Positions 1 through 6,569 of a stretch of 7,228 bases of DNA are shown in pieces (the stretch's first letter is position 1; every line of letters begins with the position of its first letter). Where the stretch lies: positions 1-7,228 of the forward strand of contig CACZPC010000112.1 in the NCBI GenBank assembly GCA_902782985.1, in the 5' to 3' direction. The translations under genes and the position numbers were made by a program. The DNA comes from Oscillospiraceae bacterium. GTDB taxonomy: Bacteria > Bacillota > Clostridia > Saccharofermentanales > Saccharofermentanaceae. Below the pieces are notes generated by a model that did not search any database, was not told the origin of the DNA, and saw nothing but the letters and a program-made list of their open reading frames with translations.

Positions 1-1944
1 ACATCGGACGATGTAAAGAACGGGGATTTCATATATTCGAACAGCTTCATGCTTCCCCACTACGAGAAAGCATCGATCTCCGACAGAGTGGGCTGGAATG
101 ACATCGGCGATAATGCAAGTATACTCGGAAGTGACGGCAAGGTCCCTCTGACCGTTTATTCTGACGGCAACGGCGGTCATTACCACTGCATGGCTTATCT
201 TATGAGATTCCGCATCGACGGTGATATCTCCACACTTTATCTCAGCATCCCGGATATCAACGGCGAAGCTGACGTTTTCTGTAACGGAATATTCGAGGGT
301 ACACTCGGTGACTCTCCTTCCTCCGCCACAAGACTTGATTTCACCTGCGGTTACAGCAGTATCCCGCTTCATACGGATTCAAGCGGATTTGCCGAAGTTA
401 TCATCTGCGTAAAAAGTGATATTCGCAACTACGCTCCGGGTATCATTTCGAGCCCCGCTTTGAGCGAAAAGGTATCCGACTCCAAGGCTATCGTCATATC
501 TTCGGTATGGTTCGCCATACTGATAACTATGATAGCGATATTTGTCCTCGGCGGTGCCATAATAACCAGGACTTTCTCCGGTAAAGGCAAGTACATATTC
601 CTTCTTGTATACAGTCTTCTTTTCCTGCTATTCATCACTACGCAGGAGAGATATATCACCATCACGTCACCTGCCAGAGCGGGTCTGAGAGTCTGCCTCC
701 TGATCTCCATGGCCATGACGGCGTACTGCTTCACATCTTCGCTTTTCAGCGATTCCGACTACAACAAGAATCATAAGGTCTGGAAATACGATTCGCTTAT
801 CGTCTGCTTCCTCGGTTCTGCTCTGATACTCATTCAGCTGATATTCAGATCTCTCCTGTCGACCGGATATCACATCGCATCATGTGCGATCTTCACATTC
901 ACGATATCGGCGATAATGATACTCAAGATACTGATCATCTACATCAAAGAAAAATATGCCACTTTCGGTCTCCTGGCCGGTGCGACCTTCCTGTTTATAT
1001 TCGTATATATCCATGAGAATATCATGACCAAATATAATATTCCCTTCTATAGCGTATTCTTCGCTATAGCGATGTCGCTGGTACTGATATTCTTCTTCCT
1101 GCAATATGTACGTCAGTATAAGACACTCAAGGATACACTCGGAAGGCTTCAATATCTGGTCAAGGAAAAGACTCTTCACATATCCGAGATCAACAGGGAC
1201 CTTTATAATACCAATAAAAAGCTCATGGAGAATGAGGAAGCCCGAAAGAATGTCCTTTCCAATGTCTCACATGACTTAAGGACTCCCATTACGGCGATAA
1301 GAGGATACGCCGAGCTGTTATCCCAGGCTCATACTACGATGAAGCCCGAGCAGGTAAATAACTATCTTCAGAATATAATCAAAAGATCGCAGCAAATGGA
1401 GAGGATCGTCTCCGATATCGTTGAACTTACCAGGATGGAATCCAATACTAATGAATTCCAGCTTACTGACGTATCGATAGCCGAGCTGCTGGATGAGCTT
1501 TACATGCTCTACGAGGGGGATCTAAGAGGTACGGATAAAAAACTGGAACTTGATATCCCCGAAGATGATCTTCTGATCGTAAAGGCCGATCCCAAAAAGA
1601 TCAGCCGAGTATTCGAGAACCTGATATCCAACGCCATCAATTACACTTATGATACGGCTCTCATAAAAGTACATGCCTGGAGGAGCGATCCCGATAAGCC
1701 CCTCGACGAACAGAAAGTACATATAGAGATCTCGGATAACGGTATAGGTATCCCCAAGGAAGAGATATCCAAAGTATTCGACAGATTCTATCGTGCCAAG
1801 AATTCAGGCCAGAACATAAAGGGCACGGGACTTGGTCTGTCGATAGTAAAGACCATAATAGAACATCACGATGCGGATATCAGTGTCGACAGCCGTTTGG
1901 GCTCAGGCACTACTTTCCACATCGTGATGAAAGCAACTTATTGA
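1..1944 (+). CDS. Membrane sensor histidine kinase with 7TMR-DISM-like architecture, 5'-partial
   Basis: The reading frame is open from base 1, so the ATG at 49 need not be the true start and the N-terminus is probably missing. Numbering from that ATG (631 residues), residues 1-145 are a beta-rich, probably extracytoplasmic domain with a DISMED2/jelly-roll-like stretch (FCNGIFEGTLG near 77-87). About seven hydrophobic helices follow (roughly 148-172, 181-197, 211-230, 250-269, 277-299, 305-322, 333-353), then a coiled-coil linker (356-398). The HisKA H-box is SNVSHDLRTP with phospho-acceptor His408. HATPase_c shows the N-box (N524, N528), G1 (DNGIGIP, 563-569), F-box (FDRF, 577-580) and G2 (GTGLGLS, 592-598). 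All catalytic boxes look intact, so it should autophosphorylate and pass phosphate to a response regulator. None is seen downstream; one may lie upstream of the window. The ligand is unknown. The kinase call is firm; the DISM assignment is by architecture only. Confidence 0.93.
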   Translation, partial: TSDDVKNGDFIYSNSFMLPHYEKASISDRVGWNDIGDNASILGSDGKVPLTVYSDGNGGHYHCMAYLMRFRIDGDISTLYLSIPDINGEADVFCNGIFEGTLGDSPSSATRLDFTCGYSSIPLHTDSSGFAEVIICVKSDIRNYAPGIISSPALSEKVSDSKAIVISSVWFAILITMIAIFVLGGAIITRTFSGKGKYIFLLVYSLLFLLFITTQERYITITSPARAGLRVCLLISMAMTAYCFTSSLFSDSDYNKNHKVWKYDSLIVCFLGSALILIQLIFRSLLSTGYHIASCAIFTFTISAIMILKILIIYIKEKYATFGLLAGATFLFIFVYIHENIMTKYNIPFYSVFFAIAMSLVLIFFFLQYVRQYKTLKDTLGRLQYLVKEKTLHISEINRDLYNTNKKLMENEEARKNVLSNVSHDLRTPITAIRGYAELLSQAHTTMKPEQVNNYLQNIIKRSQQMERIVSDIVELTRMESNTNEFQLTDVSIAELLDELYMLYEGDLRGTDKKLELDIPEDDLLIVKADPKKISRVFENLISNAINYTYDTALIKVHAWRSDPDKPLDEQKVHIEISDNGIGIPKEEISKVFDRFYRAKNSGQNIKGTGLGLSIVKTIIEHHDADISVDSRLGSGTTFHIVMKATY

Positions 1945-1959
1945 TTATTCGGTTCGGGA

Positions 1960-2169
1960 TTACTTGGACTCTTTTGCCTTAAAGAATTCATTAAGCTCTG
2001 CAACAAGAGAATCGCAGTCCATACCGTGTACATAGCAAGCCTCTTCAATAGTCTCACCTGTTGCCATTACACAACCGAGACAATGAAGTCCGGAATTCAT
2101 GAGAATAGGAGCTACGTCCTGATCAGCCATTACTACATCACCGATGATCGTATCTTTAGTTACTACCAT
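1960..2169 (-). CDS. DUF1858 domain protein (hybrid-cluster-protein-associated redox disulfide domain)
   Basis: This 69-residue protein is essentially one DUF1858 domain, the type often called hybrid cluster (prismane) protein-associated redox disulfide domain. The diagnostic stretch is HCLGCVMATGETIEEACYVHG (about 29-49). It carries a CxxC pair at Cys30 and Cys33, with further cysteines at 45 and 52. In the family this pair is proposed to act in thiol/disulfide chemistry, but the partner is not established. The protein has no signal peptide or membrane helix and is likely cytoplasmic. The ATG is preceded by GGAGGT (2179-2184) with a 9-nt spacer, which supports the start. The gene is alone: it diverges from HU across 242 bp and converges on the histidine kinase with a 15-nt gap. 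No hybrid cluster protein is visible nearby. The family call is confident; the physiological role is unknown. Confidence 0.88.
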   Translation of the reverse strand: MVVTKDTIIGDVVMADQDVAPILMNSGLHCLGCVMATGETIEEACYVHGMDCDSLVAELNEFFKAKESK

Positions 2170-2213
2170 TTGGGTGTTACCTCCGCTAGTTGAGATTTTG
2201 CTGTCGCAAATCT

Positions 2214-2247
2214 AGTATAGGATACACTAATAACGTTATTTTGTCAT
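2214..2247 (-). promoter_or_regulatory. Possible promoter for the DUF1858 gene
   Basis: On the minus strand, ATGACA (2247-2242) lies 17 nt upstream of TATCCT (2224-2219). The better -10-like hexamer TATACT (2219-2214) overlaps the latter but has no good -35 at normal spacing. Both readings put transcription start about 35-45 nt before the DUF1858 ATG. The match to sigma-A consensus is only moderate, so this is a candidate only. Confidence 0.3.
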
Positions 2248-2311
2248 ATATAAGAGGGGTTTTCGTCCATTATCCCATAACGTCAGTACAATAGTTCAAA
2301 ACGTCGTTATT
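2229..2311. repeat. Cluster of ATAACG/CGTTAT motifs in the HU-DUF1858 intergenic region
   Basis: AATAACGTTATT (2229-2240) is a perfect 12-bp palindrome containing two overlapping copies of the hexamer. ATAACG occurs again at 2277-2282, and CGTTATT in inverted orientation at 2305-2311. Four occurrences fall within 83 bp between two divergent promoters. They could be operator half-sites, but no factor is identified. The hexamer also occurs singly elsewhere in the window, inside coding sequence. Confidence 0.4.
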
Positions 2312-2337
2312 CTCGCGTCCAAAAATGACAAAACGGC

Positions 2338-2366
2338 TTGACACCATACGTTTTTCAGTTCATAAT
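2338..2366 (+). promoter_or_regulatory. Strong sigma-A-type promoter of the HU gene
   Basis: TTGACA (2338-2343) is a perfect -35 box, followed after exactly 17 nt by CATAAT (2361-2366), a five-of-six -10 box. Transcription would begin near 2373, giving a leader of about 39 nt before the HU start. The spacer ends in a T-run (2351-2355). The -10 box lies between inverted arms CAGTT (2356-2360) and AACTG (2367-2371), which could be an operator. The near-consensus match fits the high expression expected of HU. Confidence 0.85.
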
Positions 2367-2411
2367 AACTGTGCAAATTGCCTATAGAACTAGGTACAAG
2401 GAGGCTAAATC

Positions 2412-2696
2412 ATGAATAAAACAGATCTTATTGATGCAATCGCAGCAAAGGCTGACCTTCCCAAGAATAAGGCTGAGGCAGCTCTTAAGGCTACAATCGA
2501 GTCCATCGAAGAGGCTCTTAAGAAGGATGAGAAGGTTGTTCTCGTTGGTTTCGGTACATTCTCTGTTAAGGAGAGAGCTGCTCGTACAGGTCGTAACCCC
2601 AGCACAGGTAAGACAATCAAGATCGCTGCTTCTAAGGCTCCCGCTTTCAAGGCTGGTAAGGAGCTCAAGGATATCGTTAACAGCAAGAAGAAGTAA
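2412..2696 (+). CDS. hup: HU family DNA-binding protein
   Basis: This 94-residue protein is a full-length HU, compared with about 90 residues for the family. HU dimers bind and bend DNA non-specifically and compact the nucleoid. The N-terminal helical dimerisation part (about 1-40) leads into the GFGTF signature (46-50). The beta-arm carries R55, R58 and the RNPSTG motif at 61-66, with Pro63 as the usual DNA-intercalating residue. The C-terminal part [13 protein letters not shown] (78-90) is typical, followed by a short basic tail SKKK. AAGGAGG (2398-2404) sits 7 nt before the ATG. Codon use differs from the neighbours: 17 of 18 lysines are AAG, all six threonines are ACA, isoleucine is six ATC and one ATT with no ATA, and GCT, GGT and CTT are common. 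This is the pattern of a highly expressed gene. It is transcribed alone, between its own promoter and terminator. The symbol hup is the generic one for HU; the paralogue type cannot be told. Confidence 0.97.
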   Translation: MNKTDLIDAIAAKADLPKNKAEAALKATIESIEEALKKDEKVVLVGFGTFSVKERAARTGRNPSTGKTIKIAASKAPAFKAGKELKDIVNSKKK

Positions 2697-2723
2697 TTCA
2701 ATTTCTGTTATAAAGAATTTCCT

Positions 2724-2756
2724 TAACAGGCTGTCACAGACAGCCTGTTATTTTTT
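2724..2756 (+). terminator. Intrinsic terminator of the HU gene
   Basis: A perfect 12-bp stem (TAACAGGCTGTC at 2724-2735 pairing with 2739-2750) encloses a 3-nt ACA loop and is followed by six T residues (2751-2756). It begins 28 nt after the HU stop codon. The 3' arm contains the stop codon of the convergent gene (2748-2750), and the T-run is the complement of that gene's last two Lys codons. The minus-strand exit side is not T-rich, so it should terminate mainly plus-strand transcription. Confidence 0.93.
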
Positions 2757-3326
2757 GCCGATTATCCTTTCGAGGCGTCTTCTCACCTGTGTGGCCAGCT
2801 CACGAATGATCGTCATGCTCTTGATCCCGTCTATATCATTACCGCTCTTCTTTATCGCATAGCGGATATTCCTCTCGACATGGATATACTTAACATCCAG
2901 CGACTCGGCCGCAATGCTGAACAGCTGCTTTGTCGACAGTCTCTCCGTCTGATCGCGCAGTGCAAGTTTCCTGATGACTATAGCCATGGCCTTGGAGCCC
3001 AGAAGCGTGAGATCAAATCCGTAAGACAACATGACCTCGTCTATTACCGCCTTGACGGTCTGCGGTAAGATCTGATCCCCAAGCGGTCCTCCTCCCTGAT
3101 CATCTTCCTCTATCTCGTTGAATACGAGATTATTGATCGCTCTGGCCGCATAAGCGGGATTTCTCCTTGCATCTACCAGATAATGCATCTTTCCCTCCGC
3201 ATCCGCTACACCGATGATGCCCTTGCGCCTGAGCATAGTATTGATGGTATTCAGAAGCACCCTGTCGCTGCACACCACATAGATCCCGGTCTCGATATCA
3301 CTTATCTGCGATGTATATCCTTTCAT
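2748..3326 (-). CDS. Spo0A C-terminal-like DNA-binding protein without an obvious receiver domain
   Basis: This is a 192-residue cytoplasmic protein. Residues of about 88-160 resemble the all-helical DNA-binding domain of the sporulation regulator Spo0A. The spacing of the VIDEVMLSYGF helix, the LGSKAM turn, the SIAAESLDVKYIHVERNIRYAIKK stretch (137-160, similar to the VERAIRHAIE recognition region of Spo0A) and the following helices supports this. The N-terminal 80 residues do not form a standard receiver. GIYVVCSD (14-21) and YLVDARRNP (49-57) faintly recall receiver strands, but the acidic pair and the later half of the fold are absent. A Gly/Asp/Glu-rich linker (70-84) joins the parts. 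The protein is therefore probably a transcription factor not controlled by phosphorelay in the usual way, or a degenerate paralogue. AGGAGG (3333-3338) lies 6 nt before the ATG. It converges on HU, and its stop codon is inside the HU terminator. The target genes are unknown. The domain call is by eye. Confidence 0.75.
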   Translation of the reverse strand: MKGYTSQISDIETGIYVVCSDRVLLNTINTMLRRKGIIGVADAEGKMHYLVDARRNPAYAARAINNLVFNEIEEDDQGGGPLGDQILPQTVKAVIDEVMLSYGFDLTLLGSKAMAIVIRKLALRDQTERLSTKQLFSIAAESLDVKYIHVERNIRYAIKKSGNDIDGIKSMTIIRELATQVRRRLERIIGKK

Positions 3327-3386
3327 AGAATTCCTCCTCTTTCTCTTATGGTGATATTATTCTTTCACCCTCAGAAGAGTATTTTC

Positions 3387-3422
3387 AACAAAAACAAGTC
3401 CCGTTTTTTGCAAAACGGGACT
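3387..3422 (-). terminator. Intrinsic terminator of the minus-strand ligA operon
   Basis: An 11-bp perfect stem (AGTCCCGTTTT at 3397-3407 pairing with 3412-3422) has a 4-nt loop. On the minus strand it is followed by a T-rich tract (TTGTTTTTGTTG, read from about 3398 down to 3387). It lies 25 nt after the stop codon of the last operon gene. The plus-strand exit has no T-run, so it points towards minus-strand termination. It separates this operon from the Spo0A-C-like gene. Confidence 0.9.
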
Positions 3423-3447
3423 AATAGTATTCTTATGGGACTTGTAT

Positions 3448-3912
3448 TCAGTCCTCTTCGGTCTCGGTAACAGGCATCGAGGTCTGCATCTCCTCCGTCA
3501 GAGAATCCGATATATTGACCTCCTCCGCGGGGATAACCTCGACGGCATATCTTCCGTATCTGGAATATCTTATCTTGACTGTAGTTCCGTCCTCGGGGAT
3601 ATCTCTGAGAGGATTGATATAATATGTCTCACCATCCACGACAAGCGAATTATTAAACGGCGATACCGACTCGAGTTCACCTGTATACGAATAAAAATTC
3701 TCACTGGAAACAGCCGAGATATCAAGAAGCCTCGGGGCCGTATAACGAACGGCATATAATACCGCCAGAATGCTCAGGACAAGAGGCAGGAAATAAAGCG
3801 GAGCATGCTTTGTCAGACCACGCTTATTTCGATTAGAGAAGATGATCACGAAGACCAGAATGACGATCGTAACGATAATATGTATCGACAGATTAGCCAG
3901 GAAATACTTCAT
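3448..3912 (-). CDS. Small two-helix membrane protein of unknown function
   Basis: I do not recognise a family for this 154-residue protein. It has two hydrophobic helices (about 8-26 and 38-56) joined by a basic loop, NRNKRGLTK (27-35). By the positive-inside rule the loop is cytoplasmic and both ends are outside. The segment of about 72-130 alternates in a way that suggests a small beta domain (SYTGELESV, SLVVDGETYYINP, TVKIRYSRYGRYAVEVIP). A disordered, acidic, Thr/Glu-rich tail follows (131-154). The ATG shares one base with the stop codon of the cyclo-ligase gene (TGATG). GGAGGA (3919-3924) lies inside the end of that gene, 6 nt from the stop-start junction, so translation is probably coupled. 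It is the last gene of the operon and is followed by a terminator. The coding call is well supported by ribosome site, coupling and length; the function is open. Confidence 0.8.
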   Translation of the reverse strand: MKYFLANLSIHIIVTIVILVFVIIFSNRNKRGLTKHAPLYFLPLVLSILAVLYAVRYTAPRLLDISAVSSENFYSYTGELESVSPFNNSLVVDGETYYINPLRDIPEDGTTVKIRYSRYGRYAVEVIPAEEVNISDSLTEEMQTSMPVTETEED

Positions 3913-4508
3913 CAGTCATCCTCCGTATAAACGCACATGATACAGTCCACGGCATAATCATGCGGCTGTACCGGCAATGCGGAATAGATCTGGAAATCAT
4001 AACATACACCTACCGTATAAGGCGCCTTACCGTTCTTTGACGCCTCATTGAGCCAGCGGTCATAATAACCGCCTCCCTGACCGAGTCTCATACCGTCCTC
4101 GCTATATGCCAGAGCGGGAACGATCATAAGATCGATATCTCCGGGATATATCTTTCGAAGGCCGCTCTTGGGCTCGGGGATACCGTATGCCCCCTCGGTA
4201 AACTGCGATTCGGGATCCGTGATCTCATAAAAATCCATCTCATCTCCTCTGACCTTCGGATAACATATCGTACGATCATTCTCCAGGAAGAATTCGGCTA
4301 TCCCGTCACAGGGAAGTTCGCCTTTGACCGCCTTATAAAGTGCTACGCACTCTGCAGACGAGATAATGCTTCGAAGGCTCTTATCGGATACGGATACGAA
4401 CTGACTCGACAATACCTTATCAAAGCTCTTGCACTGCTCTTCGGTAAGCATGCTGCGCCTCGAACGGATGGCATCTCTGATCTGTGTTCTCTTAAGTGAA
4501 TCATTCAT
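3912..4508 (-). CDS. ygfA: 5-formyltetrahydrofolate cyclo-ligase (methenyl-THF synthetase)
   Basis: The enzyme converts 5-formyl-THF to 5,10-methenyl-THF with ATP, recycling a storage or inhibitory folate into the one-carbon pool in the cytoplasm. The 198-residue length is normal for the family. The N-terminal basic helix (KRTQIRDAIRSRRSML, 6-21) is the usual ATP-contacting start. GELPCDG (63-69) and YGIPEP (108-113) match substrate-pocket regions. The hallmark VPALAYSEDGMRLGQGGGYYDR (130-151) includes the Gly-rich nucleotide loop. HDYAVD (183-188) corresponds to the conserved C-terminal segment. The ATG has AAGGAGGG (4516-4523) 7 nt upstream. The next in-frame codon upstream that matters is a stop, so this is the only likely start. 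It follows ligA by 18 nt and overlaps the next gene by 1 nt. The symbol is that of the E. coli homologue (also called fau); B. subtilis calls it yqgN. Confidence 0.95.
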   Translation of the reverse strand: MNDSLKRTQIRDAIRSRRSMLTEEQCKSFDKVLSSQFVSVSDKSLRSIISSAECVALYKAVKGELPCDGIAEFFLENDRTICYPKVRGDEMDFYEITDPESQFTEGAYGIPEPKSGLRKIYPGDIDLMIVPALAYSEDGMRLGQGGGYYDRWLNEASKNGKAPYTVGVCYDFQIYSALPVQPHDYAVDCIMCVYTEDD

Positions 4509-4526
4509 ACCGCATCCCTCCTTCTG

Positions 4527-6569
4527 TTAAGAGTTTATCATATTCATAAGGTCTTCTTCGCTTATGGAAGGAATGCCGAGTTCCTTTGCTTTTACGGCCT
4601 TGCTTCCTGCGGCTTCACCTTCGAGAAGATAAGAAGTCTTCTTGGATACCGAGCCGACTACCTTTCCGCCGTTGGACGTTATGAGGTCGGCTGCTTCATT
4701 TCGCGAAAGCGTGGGGAGCGTACCGGTAATGCATATGGACAGTCCTTCAAGAGCGGTACCCTTGACAGTCTTTTCCGCCTCGAATCTTACACCTGAATCC
4801 TTAAGTCTTCTCATAAGAGCGATATTATCCTCGTCTCTAAAGAAGTTTACGATCGCCTCTGCAGAGATATCGCCCATGCCCTCGACCTTGATGACATCCT
4901 CCGCCGTTGCCTCCATAAGAGCATCTATAGAACCGAAATGCTCCATAAGATCTCTTGAAGTAGCCTTGCCTACATTGGGAACGCCGATGCCTGCAAGCAC
5001 CTTATCTGCGGAAGTATTGGCCTTAGCTTCCTCGATAACGCCGAGCAGCTTATCCGTATTCTTCTCAAGCCCTAATATCTTTGCCTCGACCAGGGCATCA
5101 CGCTTATCCTTAAGCGTAAAGATATCGGAGATGTCCTTGATAAAGTCCTGCTCGACTAAGGCCTTTATGTACTCATAGCCGAACCCCTTTATATTCATGG
5201 AGTCTCTTGCAACGAAATTACAGATCCTGTTTACGATGGTACCGGGGCATGCGGGATTAACACACTTGAAGTCAGCCGCATCAGCCTCCTTTACCAGCTT
5301 ATGACCGCATACGGGGCATGAATCGGGGATAGTATACGGCTTCCAGTCGGATGGTCTCTTATCCTTATTTACGCACTTGATCTTGGGGATGATCTCACCG
5401 GACTTATAGACTACCAGCGTATCGCCTATGCCGATCCCAAGCTCGTCGATGAAGCCCTGGTTATGAAGAGTTGCCCTCGATACCATGGTACCGCACAGAC
5501 TGATAGGCTCGAATATGGCTACGGGGGTAACTCTTCCCGTCCTGCCGGTATCCACCTCGATGCTTAAGAGCTTAGTCTCCTTCTCCTCAGGCGGATACTT
5601 ATATGCGATCGCCCATCTTGGGAACTTTATGGTAGCGCCAAGCTTCTCTCGGTCTGCAATGGAATTAAGCTTTACGACAGCACCGTCGATATCATATGCA
5701 AGATCGCCTCTGGCCTGTCCGATCTTCTGTATGGCATCCCATACCTCATCGGCAGTCTTGCATTTATAGTAAAGTTCAATGACCTTTACATTATTCTTCT
5801 TCAGGAATTCATACCCTTCGGAATGGGTCTTGAATTCCATTCCTCTGGTCTCCTGGATATTGAATATAAAAAGCGACAGATCTCTGTGCTTGGTGATCCT
5901 TGTATCTATCTGACGCAGGGTACCTGCAGCACAGTTCCTGGGATTGGCGAAAGTCTTGCTGCCCGCTTCCTCAGCTTCCTCATTAACCCTGGCGAAAGCC
6001 TCGCGAGTCATATACACTTCGCCTCTTATCTCAATATATTCGATAGGATCCGGCATGTTCTTAACAACATCCTTGATCACCATGGCATTCTTGGTAACAT
6101 CCTCGCCCTCTGTAATTCCGTCGCCTCTGGTAACGGCAGTCGTAAGCTTACCGTTCTCGTAACGTAGTGCCATAGAAAGGCCGTCGATCTTGGTCTCGAC
6201 CAGGAATTCGGTATCTTCACCGAGTTCCTTTATGGTAGAGTTAACAAACTCGTCTACCTCCTCTTTGCTGAAGACATCAAGGAGGCTCAGCATGGGAACA
6301 TTATGCTTGATAAGCACTCCCTTCTCCGCCTTCCAGCCGACACGTCTTGACGGCGAGTCCTCCCTGATAAGCTCGGGATGCTCCTTCTCAATCTGCTTAA
6401 GTCTTAAATTGAGCTGATCATATTCGTAATCAGATATCTCCGGCTCGTCATCATTGTAGTATCTGTCGCAGTGATAATTCATTACGCGAACAAGCTCGTC
6501 ATACTCATTCTTAAGATCATTATCTCCGAACATGTCCATCTGATTGTCAATAGGATTCATTGTGCTCAT
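4527..6569 (-). CDS. ligA: NAD+-dependent DNA ligase LigA
   Basis: LigA seals nicks between Okazaki fragments and in repair, using NAD+ as adenylate donor. At 680 residues it is full length. Domains in order: NAD-binding Ia domain (about 15-80, with YDQLNLRLKQIEKEHP); adenylation domain with catalytic Lys127 in TKIDG, the RGDGITGEDVT-like stretch at 148-159 (RGDGITEGEDVT) and FANPRNCAAGTLRQ (207-220); OB fold (about 330-400); Cys4 zinc site C418, C421, C436, C441; helix-hairpin-helix repeats (about 455-600); and a C-terminal BRCT domain (605-680, LEGLSICITGTL). All key residues are present. The first ATG overlaps the upstream gene's stop as ATGA, but the ribosome site AGGAAAGGA is better spaced for the ATG at codon 4 (6558-6560). 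The protein may therefore start MNPIDNQ. It is the second visible gene of the operon. The identity is certain; the exact start is not. Confidence 0.98.
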   Translation of the reverse strand: MSTMNPIDNQMDMFGDNDLKNEYDELVRVMNYHCDRYYNDDEPEISDYEYDQLNLRLKQIEKEHPELIREDSPSRRVGWKAEKGVLIKHNVPMLSLLDVFSKEEVDEFVNSTIKELGEDTEFLVETKIDGLSMALRYENGKLTTAVTRGDGITEGEDVTKNAMVIKDVVKNMPDPIEYIEIRGEVYMTREAFARVNEEAEEAGSKTFANPRNCAAGTLRQIDTRITKHRDLSLFIFNIQETRGMEFKTHSEGYEFLKKNNVKVIELYYKCKTADEVWDAIQKIGQARGDLAYDIDGAVVKLNSIADREKLGATIKFPRWAIAYKYPPEEKETKLLSIEVDTGRTGRVTPVAIFEPISLCGTMVSRATLHNQGFIDELGIGIGDTLVVYKSGEIIPKIKCVNKDKRPSDWKPYTIPDSCPVCGHKLVKEADAADFKCVNPACPGTIVNRICNFVARDSMNIKGFGYEYIKALVEQDFIKDISDIFTLKDKRDALVEAKILGLEKNTDKLLGVIEEAKANTSADKVLAGIGVPNVGKATSRDLMEHFGSIDALMEATAEDVIKVEGMGDISAEAIVNFFRDEDNIALMRRLKDSGVRFEAEKTVKGTALEGLSICITGTLPTLSRNEAADLITSNGGKVVGSVSKKTSYLLEGEAAGSKAVKAKELGIPSISEEDLMNMINS

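Noticed and set aside
429..1179. Several minus-strand frames of 68-101 codons inside the histidine kinase
   Set aside because: They are antisense to membrane segments of a clear kinase gene, and neither their composition nor start sites support coding.
1945..1959. Bidirectional terminator between the kinase and the DUF1858 gene
   Set aside because: The 15-nt gap contains no hairpin with a T-tract.
2405..2701. Open frame of 98 codons antisense to HU
   Set aside because: It exactly mirrors the HU gene, has low-complexity Ala/Leu/Ser composition and is explained by HU codon bias. HU itself has a promoter, ribosome site and terminator.
2431..2862. Plus-strand frame of 143 codons overlapping HU and its terminator
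   Set aside because: It is out of frame with HU, rich in Arg/Leu/Ser, has no ribosome site and runs through a strong terminator hairpin.
3358..3388. Possible promoter for the Spo0A-C-like gene (TTGAAA at 3388-3383 on the minus strand)
   Set aside because: The -35 is fair, but at 18-nt spacing the -10 is AAGAAT, only four of six. Better AT-rich hexamers are too far away. A promoter must exist nearby, but I cannot place it.
4642..5178. Plus-strand frame of 178 codons inside ligA
   Set aside because: It is antisense to the conserved BRCT and helix-hairpin-helix region of LigA, Ser/Leu-rich, and has no ribosome site.
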